Of a DNA stretch of 5,874 nt, positions 1-4,698 are shown piece after piece. Every line of letters starts with the position of its first letter. Within the stretch, counting starts at the first letter, position 1. The stretch comes from an uncultured Collinsella sp. GTDB taxonomy: Bacteria > Actinomycetota > Coriobacteriia > Coriobacteriales > Coriobacteriaceae. The stretch is from positions 1 through 5,874 of the forward strand of contig URTP01000124.1 of assembly GCA_900550835.1 (NCBI GenBank), read 5' to 3'. The position numbers and the translations under genes were made by a program. The notes beneath the pieces were generated by a model. The model was not told the origin of the DNA. It saw nothing but the letters and a program-made list of their open reading frames with translations, and ran no database searches.

Positions 1-2378
1 GAGATGGTGGTCCACCCGCCGCCGGCGGACGTGCGGCGCGGCCCCTTCCAGTCGAAGTCGGCGACGCCTTGCTCGTAGTCCGCGACCCAATCCCACGTGA
101 TGCGCTGGCGGATCGTGTACTCGTCGGTCTCGTCCGTGCCTTCGGCGGAGAAGCGCAGGATGTCGCCATCGCGGACCGGTTCGGAGTCGGCGAGCTTCGT
201 CTCGTCGTCCTTGGCGTTCCGGTCGGAGCCTGGGAGCAGGGAGAGCAGGCGGTCGAGCATGTTCGGTTCGGACTCGGCGGACCTGGCGTCGGCGGACTTG
301 CCGGACTTGGCGTCGGCGACTCGGTACACGGCCTTGTCCACGCCCTTGTCGGCGGACACGTTGGAGAGCAGTTCCTTGACGGTCACCGGGTTCTTGTCGG
401 TGAAGGTCACGTGGATGACCTTGGTCTTGTCACCGGTCCCGGAATCGGTTTCGGTTCCGGTCTCGTACTTGGAGGAGGCCATCGTGACGGTCACCACGTC
501 GCTTTCCACGGCGCCCAGATCGGGCCTGCCCTTGACTGCGTTGCCGAGGAAGTCGTTCTCCACCGCGTAGTCGTTGAGGTCGGAGACGACCTTGCCGGCG
601 TTGATCGCCTTCGAGCCCGCGACCGGACGGTAGCCGTCGAACGCGGCTTTCTCGCCGGTGCGCGCATGCTCGGCGCCGCTCTTGAGGGCGGATGTCGGAG
701 CCGAACCGGCGCCCGCAAGCACTGCGGACACGTCGTCGGCCTCGATGGCGTTGGCGTCGGAGGTGGGCTTGTTCGCGTAGTTGACGTACATGTTGTTGTC
801 GTACGTCTGGCCGCCGTTCTGGCTGCCGCGGTTCCAGGTCTCCGTCTTCTTCGTGTTGGTCGCGTTGATGAAGATGTTGTTCTCGAACAGGGACTGCGAG
901 TTGGAACGCTTAGTCAGCACCTGGCTGTCGGCGTCCACGTAGACGGTGTTGTTGTAGATGTGGTTGCCGGGGCCGTTCGACGGCAGGTCGAACACGCCCT
1001 GACGGTCGTTCTGCGAGATATTGTATCGGAACGTGGTGTTAACCGCGTACCAGTTGCAGATCATCAGCGAGGCGAAGCTGTTGCCGTACGAGTAGTTGTA
1101 CTGGTACAGCGTGCCGTCGCCGTAGTCGGCGTCCCACGCCTGGCCGTCGCCGTTGCCGTGCTCGGCGTTGAGGTTGTTGTACATCTCGTTGTACTGGAAC
1201 ACTGGATCCTTGCAACGCCACGGCCAGATGCCGGCCGCCACGCGTCCGCCGTAGGAGCCGGGCTGCGTGTAGTCCTGCGTGTTGATGTGCTTCGAGACGC
1301 TGTCGCCCACATTGTGTTCGATGACCGGGCGGTCGCAGTACATCAGGGTGATGGCGTCGCCGCCGGCGCCCTTGACGTAGTTGTTCTCGATGCGCACGTT
1401 GGTGGAACCGTACTTCGCGATGAGGGCGTCGTCGATGGAGCCGTCGCCGTAGTTCGCGTCGATGTAGTTGAGGTAGGCGGTGTAGCCGACGGCGATGCCC
1501 CAACGATCCACGTCCTTGACGGTGCTGTTTCTGATGGTGACGTGGTCGAAGCGTGAGACGTGCTCCCTGAGCCAGACGTCGGTTTCGGCGCTCGTGTTCT
1601 CCATGGGGTAGTGGGCCATGAAGTAGATGCCGCCGTTGGCCATGTGCTTGTTGTAGATGTTGCCGTCCACGTCGTGGATGTAAAGGTTGTCGAGCGTCAC
1701 GTTGCTCATCGTCGCGCCGTTCTCGGCGATGCCGGCCACGCCGGTGCGGTCCATGCGCGAGGCGCTGCGGTCGAGTTTTGTGCCGTCGGAATCAGGGGTG
1801 TCGGTCCACTTCCACGTGTCGATCGGATCGTAGACGTCCGCGTCGTCGTTGGTGATCTCCAGGTTGGAGACGGTGATGTACGACACGTCCTTGAGTAGCA
1901 GCGTGGTTGAGACGGTGCCCTTGTTCTTGTGGTTGCCGACGTTGGCACGGTAGTCCTGCTCCCACTGGCTGCCTTTGACGCCGTTCGACGCGATGACCGG
2001 CTTGCCTTCGTCGGCGTCGCCGTAGGCGGAGATCGTGATCGGCGCGTCGGCGTTGCCGGCGGTGTCCTTGATGTGCAGGTACTGGTCGTTGAATTCGGAG
2101 CCGTATTCCAGCAGCACCGAATCGCCCGGACCGAGGTCCGAGGCGATGTCGTTGACCTTGGTCAGGGACTTCCAGGGCGCGTTTTCGCTGGTGCCCGCGT
2201 TGGCGTCGTCGCCGTGTGCCGACGACACGTAGTAGGTGGTGCCTGATGACGTGGTCGTAGCGGTCTCCTTTCCTTGCGTTGCTGACTGCGCGAACGCAGC
2301 GGTCGGCAACGCCAGCGCGACGGCCACGCCCATTGCGGCCGTCGCGGCTATGGCTTGTCTGCCCTGACGGGATGTCAT
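1..2378 (-). CDS. lnbX: Secreted GH136-type lacto-N-biosidase, N-terminal 792 residues (3' end outside window)
   Basis: Likely extracellular glycosidase releasing lacto-N-biose (Gal-beta-1,3-GlcNAc) from lacto-N-tetraose. Seen: residues 1-30 form a signal peptide (RQGR, hydrophobic core, PTAAFA before Q31). From about residue 48 (TTYYVSSAHGDDANAGT, then APWKSL and PGDSVLLEYG) to 625 it is a right-handed parallel beta-helix with recurrent N-N-x-hydrophobic turns (IENNYV, YQYNYS, IYNNTVYV, FENNIFI). D411 and D418 lie in DGQAWDADYGDG. From memory, B. longum LnbX uses Asp411 and Asp418 and its crystallised catalytic domain spans residues 31-625; both match this numbering, which is the main basis for the name. 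Residues 626-757 form a small domain (VKELL ... GDILRF.AEGT ... YTI) split by a charged linker at about 688-735. At 762 a probable beta-sandwich begins (WDWVADYEQG). LnbX is about 1,600 residues, so roughly half is missing here. The ATG at 2378 has a good SD. Its chaperone gene lnbY is not upstream. Alternative: another beta-helix glycosidase. Confidence 0.78.
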   Translation of the reverse strand, partial: MTSRQGRQAIAATAAMGVAVALALPTAAFAQSATQGKETATTTSSGTTYYVSSAHGDDANAGTSENAPWKSLTKVNDIASDLGPGDSVLLEYGSEFNDQYLHIKDTAGNADAPITISAYGDADEGKPVIASNGVKGSQWEQDYRANVGNHKNKGTVSTTLLLKDVSYITVSNLEITNDDADVYDPIDTWKWTDTPDSDGTKLDRSASRMDRTGVAGIAENGATMSNVTLDNLYIHDVDGNIYNKHMANGGIYFMAHYPMENTSAETDVWLREHVSRFDHVTIRNSTVKDVDRWGIAVGYTAYLNYIDANYGDGSIDDALIAKYGSTNVRIENNYVKGAGGDAITLMYCDRPVIEHNVGDSVSKHINTQDYTQPGSYGGRVAAGIWPWRCKDPVFQYNEMYNNLNAEHGNGDGQAWDADYGDGTLYQYNYSYGNSFASLMICNWYAVNTTFRYNISQNDRQGVFDLPSNGPGNHIYNNTVYVDADSQVLTKRSNSQSLFENNIFINATNTKKTETWNRGSQNGGQTYDNNMYVNYANKPTSDANAIEADDVSAVLAGAGSAPTSALKSGAEHARTGEKAAFDGYRPVAGSKAINAGKVVSDLNDYAVENDFLGNAVKGRPDLGAVESDVVTVTMASSKYETGTETDSGTGDKTKVIHVTFTDKNPVTVKELLSNVSADKGVDKAVYRVADAKSGKSADARSAESEPNMLDRLLSLLPGSDRNAKDDETKLADSEPVRDGDILRFSAEGTDETDEYTIRQRITWDWVADYEQGVADFDWKGPRRTSAGGGWTTI

Positions 2379-2382
2379 GCCG

Positions 2383-2396
2383 CTTTCCTTCCTTTC
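2383..2396 (-). promoter_or_regulatory. Ribosome binding site of the GH136 gene
   Basis: Read on the minus strand this is GAAAGGAAGGAAAG. The AGGA core nearest the gene ends 7 nt before the ATG at 2378, a normal spacing. A second AAAGG lies just upstream, so the site is a purine-rich double SD. It supports the chosen start, which is also the only one that gives a complete signal peptide. Confidence 0.75.
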
Positions 2397-2406
2397 GATT
2401 GTGGCG

Positions 2407-2422
2407 CACCGGCGTGCCGGTG
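2407..2422 (-). repeat. Small GC hairpin just upstream of the GH136 SD
   Basis: CACCGGC (2407-2413) and GCCGGTG (2416-2422) are perfect inverted arms separated by two bases; sterically the loop would be larger. In the minus-strand RNA the hairpin ends about 10 nt before the SD. It could help keep the SD accessible or be neutral; no U-run follows, so it is not an intrinsic terminator. Confidence 0.45.
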
Positions 2423-2507
2423 GGGTGCCGGGCGTGTCCGATATGTCCTCGGTCCGTTTCCGGTATGGCCTTCGGCGTGGTTTCGGTGTGGAACCGGAGC
2501 GGTCGCC

Positions 2508-2540
2508 GGTGCGCTTCGGTGTGCGTTCCGGTGTGCTTCC
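2508..2540. repeat. Imperfect 10-12-bp tandem repeat, three units, in the GH136 leader
   Basis: Plus-strand units are GGTGCGCTTC (2508-2517), GGTGTGCGTTCC (2518-2529) and GGTGTGCTTCC (2530-2540). A weaker relative, GGTGTGGAACC, lies at 2485-2495. They explain part of the lack of A on this strand. No function is evident. Confidence 0.5.
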
Positions 2541-2636
2541 GACGTGCTTATGGTTGCCGGTGTTTTGTATGGGTTGTTGCTGTTTTCCGTGTTCTGTTGT
2601 TTTCTGTTGTTTTTCTTTTATTCCGGCTGTTCGCCG

Positions 2637-2658
2637 TGGGTTGATGGTGGGTTGATGG
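2637..2658. repeat. Perfect tandem duplication of an 11-bp unit
   Basis: TGGGTTGATGG occurs twice in direct succession (2637-2647 and 2648-2658), followed by another TG. It lies in the GH136 leader just after the hairpin at 2663-2682 in the direction of transcription. A recent slippage duplication is the simplest explanation. Confidence 0.7.
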
Positions 2659-2662
2659 TGTG

Positions 2663-2682
2663 GTCCGGCCTCTCTGCCGGAC
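2663..2682 (-). repeat. Hairpin in the early GH136 leader
   Basis: GTCCGGC (2663-2669) and GCCGGAC (2676-2682) are perfect 7-bp arms around a 6-nt loop. In the minus-strand transcript it would form about 25-45 nt after the predicted start. It has no U-run on the minus strand (A/C-rich sequence follows), so it should not terminate there by itself; it may stabilise the 5' end or form an attenuator with a factor. On the plus strand it is followed by GTTTCT, a weak terminator-like tail, but no plus-strand gene precedes it. Confidence 0.6.
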
Positions 2683-2687
2683 GTTTC

Positions 2688-2704
2688 TGTAAACAAGGTT
2701 TACA
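2688..2704. promoter_or_regulatory. Perfect palindromic operator candidate at the GH136 transcription start
   Basis: TGTAAAC, spacer AAG, GTTTACA: a perfect 7-3-7 inverted repeat, AT-rich in a GC-rich setting. It starts 2-3 bp downstream of the predicted start of transcription of the minus-strand promoter at 2713-2741, a classic place for a repressor to block initiation. The shape suits LacI-family or ROK-family sugar regulators (NagR, a ROK protein, controls many milk-oligosaccharide genes in bifidobacteria), but the regulator cannot be assigned from this window. Confidence 0.65.
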
Positions 2705-2712
2705 AATCAATG

Positions 2713-2741
2713 AGTGTATCCGACATCGCGCATAACGGCAA
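2713..2741 (-). promoter_or_regulatory. Sigma-70-type promoter for the GH136 gene
   Basis: On the minus strand, -35 TTGCCG (2736-2741) and -10 TACACT (2713-2718) are separated by exactly 17 bp. Transcription should start near 2706. It is the best-matching promoter in the divergent region, and its start abuts the palindrome at 2688-2704. Confidence 0.6.
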
Positions 2742-2750
2742 AGCCGTACG

Positions 2751-2840
2751 GTGTGGCGCGGCGTTGCGGAGGCGTGGCGTGCGGTGATGGGGGCGTGGCG
2801 GCGCGGTGTGGTGCGACGGCGCGGTGCGGCGTTGCGGCGT
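2751..2840. repeat. G-rich low-complexity region between the divergent promoters
   Basis: The plus strand is built of overlapping GTGGCG, GCGGTG and GGCGTT words with strong G-over-C skew. One exact 12-bp direct repeat, GCGGCGTTGCGG, occurs at 2758-2769 and 2826-2837. No gene or clear protein-binding site is seen; short open frames here have the same biased, repetitive composition and no SD. Confidence 0.55.
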
Positions 2841-2906
2841 GATATGGCGGATGTCCGGCGACGTGCCGGTTATCGGAAAAAGATATAGCCGATTCGCGGG
2901 CGCGCG

Positions 2907-2920
2907 GCGACGCGCGTCGC
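2907..2920. promoter_or_regulatory. 14-bp perfect palindrome over the gshA -35 region
   Basis: GCGACGCGCGTCGC is fully self-complementary. It occupies the place where a -35 hexamer would sit relative to the TACGAT box at 2931-2936, and no TTGACA-like sequence is present. It could be a regulator site, but CG-rich palindromes arise easily at this base composition. Confidence 0.35.
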
Positions 2921-2930
2921 GCGACTCGCC

Positions 2931-2936
2931 TACGAT
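2931..2936 (+). promoter_or_regulatory. Candidate -10 box of gshA, suggesting a leaderless mRNA
   Basis: TACGAT fits the actinobacterial TAnnnT -10 pattern and ends 7 bp before the ATG at 2944, so transcription would begin at or next to the start codon. No SD is visible upstream of that ATG, as expected for a leaderless transcript. The -35 is not recognisable. Confidence 0.5.
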
Positions 2937-2943
2937 ACCGTTC

Positions 2944-4221
2944 ATGGTCACTCCCAGAATCAGCTATGCGCACCTGCTCGCCGAGCCGAACCCGAAGCAT
3001 GTCGAGAGCCTTCTGAAGTTCTTCGAGGCGGGGCGCTCCAAGCGCGGCACCGGTGGTTTAGGTGTCGAGATTGAGCATCTGCCGGTGCATGACGCCGACG
3101 ACACGGCCGTAAGCTACTACGAGCCGAACGGCATCGAAGCGTTCCTCAAACGGCTCGCTCCGTATTATGACGAAAGCAAGGAATACTGGGAGAACGGCCA
3201 TCTGGTCGGACTCGCGCGCGAAGGCGTTGCGGTGTCGCTCGAACCGGGCGGCCAGGTGGAGGCTTCCATCGGCGTGCTTCATGAGCCGGGCGACCTCAAC
3301 GGCCTGTACGCCGACTTCCGGTGTGAGGCGGACCCGATCCTCGAGGAGCTGGGCTTCCGTTTCGTCAACTACGGATACCAGCCGAAGTCGAGTTTCGTCG
3401 ACGTGCCGGTCAATCCGAAAGGCCGCTATGACGCGATGACCGACTTCCTTGGCCGCGTCGGCCAGTTCGGTCCGTGCATGATGCGCTGCTCCGCCTCCAC
3501 CCAGGTGAGCATCGACTATGTCGACGAGAAGGATTCGATCGATAAGATGCGCGTCGGCACCGCCATCGGGCCGATTCTCGCATGGTTCTTCCGCAACACC
3601 CCCTACTTCGAGGGCCGTCTCAACCCGTATCCGCTGCTGCGCCAGCGCATGTGGGACTACCTCGACTTCCAGCGCACCAACGTGACCCCCGGCCTGTTCG
3701 ACCAGCGTTTCGGCTGGGAGGACTACGCGCGTGACGTGCTGTCCACGCCGCTGATGTTCGCCGACCTGACGCACACGCCCGAAGCGGTGGAATCGGGGCT
3801 GAGCCGCAAGGAGCTGCATCGCGCCGCCTTCCGTGAGAACGCTGGCGAGGTCTACCCGGACCGCGAGCTCAACGCGTACGAAATCAACCACATCATCTCC
3901 ACGCATTTCAACGACGTGCGTCTCAAGAACTTCATCGAGTTCCGCCACTGGGATTCGCTGCCGATCGAACGCGTCGAACGGCTCACCGAGATCATCGCGT
4001 CCCTGTACTACGTGCCGTCCAACCGCATCCGTCTCGAAAGCTACTTCGACGGGCTCACCGAGGAAGACGTGTTCGAAGCCAAGGCGAACATCCAGGCGCA
4101 CGGCCGCGAATCCAACCCGTATGGCCAGCCGCTCGACTTCTGGCGTGAGTTCCTCGGCCTCGAGGGCCTGCTCGACGATATTCCCGGAGATCCGAAGCAC
4201 CCCGACGTGTTCCAGCGCTGA
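2944..4221 (+). CDS. gshA: Glutamate-cysteine ligase, GCS2 family (gamma-glutamylcysteine synthetase)
   Basis: Cytosolic enzyme joining glutamate and cysteine with ATP to give gamma-glutamylcysteine. Seen in the 425 residues: GLGVEIEHLP (38-47), the first acidic metal-binding motif; SLEPGGQVEAS (98-108), the second; MMRCSASTQVSIDY (179-192); RNTPYFEG (217-224); and IEFRHWDSLP (331-340). This order is that of the plant/actinobacterial GCS2 ligases rather than E. coli GshA. The length is usual for the family. The frame is open upstream to an ATG at 2806, but those 46 extra residues are basic, low-complexity and encoded by the G-rich repeat region; the ATG at 2944, before VTPRISYAHLL and next to a -10 box, is preferred. 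No gshB is in the window, so it cannot be said whether glutathione or only gamma-glutamylcysteine is made. A related role, such as EgtA-like ligation, remains possible. It appears monocistronic and is followed by a hairpin. Confidence 0.85.
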   Translation: MVTPRISYAHLLAEPNPKHVESLLKFFEAGRSKRGTGGLGVEIEHLPVHDADDTAVSYYEPNGIEAFLKRLAPYYDESKEYWENGHLVGLAREGVAVSLEPGGQVEASIGVLHEPGDLNGLYADFRCEADPILEELGFRFVNYGYQPKSSFVDVPVNPKGRYDAMTDFLGRVGQFGPCMMRCSASTQVSIDYVDEKDSIDKMRVGTAIGPILAWFFRNTPYFEGRLNPYPLLRQRMWDYLDFQRTNVTPGLFDQRFGWEDYARDVLSTPLMFADLTHTPEAVESGLSRKELHRAAFRENAGEVYPDRELNAYEINHIISTHFNDVRLKNFIEFRHWDSLPIERVERLTEIIASLYYVPSNRIRLESYFDGLTEEDVFEAKANIQAHGRESNPYGQPLDFWREFLGLEGLLDDIPGDPKHPDVFQR

Positions 4222-4233
4222 CCGGGTTCCATG

Positions 4234-4253
4234 CCGGCCGTGATTCGGGCCGG
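4234..4253 (+). terminator. Hairpin 12 nt after gshA, possible terminator without U-run
   Basis: CCGGCC (4234-4239) and GGCCGG (4248-4253) form a 6-bp GC stem with an 8-nt loop. No T-rich tract follows. Such U-less hairpins are commonly proposed as terminators or 3'-end stabilisers in actinobacteria; position is the main support. Confidence 0.45.
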
Positions 4254-4258
4254 AGCGT

Positions 4259-4305
4259 CCTGGCGGGCGTTCTGGCCCTTGTCGTACCGGCCGCGGCCTG
4301 CCAGG
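4259..4305. repeat. 10-bp inverted repeat between gshA and the GH30 remnant
   Basis: CCTGGCGGGC (4259-4268) pairs with GCCTGCCAGG (4296-4305), all Watson-Crick except one G-U pair, around a 27-nt loop that contains a short CCGGCCGCGG palindrome-like core. It adds to the cluster of secondary structure at the junction in front of the truncated gene. Confidence 0.45.
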
Positions 4306-4323
4306 TGCCGGGTGTGTTTGGTC

Positions 4324-4329
4324 TAGGAT
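4324..4329 (+). promoter_or_regulatory. Candidate -10 box before the GH30 remnant and GH3 gene
   Basis: TAGGAT, in the context GGTCTAGGATTACG, is the only AT-containing -10-like box between gshA and the GH3 gene. No good -35 is seen at 16-18 bp. It may be the original promoter of the GH30-GH3 unit, left in place after loss of most of GH30. Confidence 0.3.
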
Positions 4330-4336
4330 TACGAAA

Positions 4337-4365
4337 ACCCCGGTCGGTGGTCGGCTGGCCGGGGT
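4337..4365 (-). terminator. Inverted repeat with a T4 tail on the minus strand
   Basis: ACCCCGG (4337-4343) and CCGGGGT (4359-4365) are perfect arms around a 15-nt loop. On the minus strand the stem is followed by TTTT (4334-4337 read in reverse), so it has the form of a modest intrinsic terminator for leftward transcription, although no leftward gene lies immediately to its right. It ends 5 bp before the first recognisable GH30 codon. Confidence 0.4.
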
Positions 4366-4370
4366 CGCGC

Positions 4371-4667
4371 CAGAACTCCCTGTTCACCATCACCGCCGAC
4401 ACGCACGAGGTGCGCCACAACCCCGAATACTACGTGATGCGCCACTTCTCCAAGTACGTGCGCCCCGGCGCGAAGGTGCTCGGCACCACCAGCCACTTCA
4501 ACTCCATGGCCATCGCCTTCCGCAACCCGGACGGCACCATCGTGGTCGTGACCCAGAACGCGCTGGAGGACGAACGCCCGTTCGAGTTCGCCGACCCGGC
4601 CGACGCCTCCCGTGGCTTCAAGGCCACGCTCGCCCCGCGCTCCTTCAACACCTTCGTCATCGAGTGA
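4371..4667 (+). pseudogene. C-terminal remnant of a GH30 (glucosylceramidase-like) glycosidase
   Basis: The frame from QNSLFTITADTHE to the TGA at 4665-4667 encodes 98 residues that read as the end of a GH30 enzyme: HNPEYYVMRHFSKYVRPGAK, then an all-beta tail (MAIAFRNPDGTIVVVTQN ... LAPRSFNTFVIE). The same order occurs in human GBA near residues 396-497. A full GH30 protein has about 450-500 residues, and its acid/base and nucleophile glutamates lie well before this segment, so the remnant cannot be catalytic. Upstream the same frame stays open with weak GTG starts (4305, 4347) but the sequence (KPRSVVGWPGSR) is not recognisable and no SD is present. The tail has no frameshift or stop, suggesting recent loss. 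It ends 31 bp before the GH3 start, as expected for a former GH30-GH3 operon. Alternative: a small expressed beta-domain protein, unlikely. Confidence 0.75.
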
Positions 4668-4680
4668 CCGCACGGAACCC

Positions 4681-4687
4681 AGAAAGG
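4681..4687 (+). promoter_or_regulatory. Ribosome binding site of the GH3 gene
   Basis: AGAAAGG lies 11 nt before the ATG at 4699, in the 31-bp gap after the GH30 stop codon. Spacing is slightly long but the purine run is the only SD-like sequence there and it supports this start. Confidence 0.6.
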
Positions 4688-4698
4688 CGAACACAACC

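Larger units (their letters stand above)
2379..2706 (-). other. Long U-poor 5' leader of the GH136 gene
   Basis: If transcription starts near 2706 the mRNA has a leader of about 325 nt. The plus strand of 2379-2690 contains only 15 A in 312 bases, so the RNA would be about 5% U. It has no AUG. The promoter-proximal part (about 2550-2660) is A/C-rich and G-poor and should be largely unstructured. The part nearer the gene has repeated ACCGAA or ACCGGAA words. No convincing peptide, tRNA or known riboswitch is seen. The composition resembles that of Rho-loading (rut) RNA, but this is only an inference. Confidence 0.5.

Noticed and set aside
69..1556. Long plus-strand open frame of 495 codons opposite the GH136 gene
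   Set aside because: It is antisense to a gene with clear domain structure. The protein is extremely rich in V, G, A, R, D and H with no recognisable motif, the usual product of G/C third positions read backwards.
2266..2280. SD-like AAGGAAAGGAG on the minus strand inside the GH136 gene, just after the signal peptide
   Set aside because: No ATG, GTG or TTG follows in frame at a usable distance, so an internal start producing a cytoplasmic form is not supported.
2590..2622. T-rich tract on the plus strand that could be a terminator tail
   Set aside because: No stable hairpin directly precedes it and no plus-strand gene ends nearby; it is better seen as the A-rich part of the minus-strand leader.
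2501..2660. Short repeats as a possible CRISPR array or attachment site
   Set aside because: Units are only 10-12 bp, adjacent and without spacers, and no integrase, tRNA or cas gene is present.
2279..2735. Several plus-strand frames of 92-126 codons in the GH136 leader region
   Set aside because: They overlap the signal-peptide codons and the leader of the minus-strand gene, are dominated by C, F, V and R from the T/G-rich strand, and have no SD or homology. The membrane-like stretch is a result of the T-rich composition.
2806..2943. 46-residue N-terminal extension of gshA from the ATG at 2806
   Set aside because: It is encoded by G-rich repeats and a GC palindrome, is Arg-rich without family motifs, and would overlap the likely promoter; the ATG at 2944 begins the recognisable protein.
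3058..4200. Minus-strand open frame of 380 codons opposite gshA
   Set aside because: It is complementary to the conserved GCS2 coding sequence, has V/E/R/A-biased composition and no SD or domain motif.
4254..4304. Lipoprotein-like signal sequence (SVLAGVLALVVPAAAC) in frame with the GH30 remnant
   Set aside because: No start codon or SD precedes it, and no basic N-terminal region in an initiating frame exists; Ala/Val/Leu runs ending in Cys arise by chance in this GC-rich spacer.
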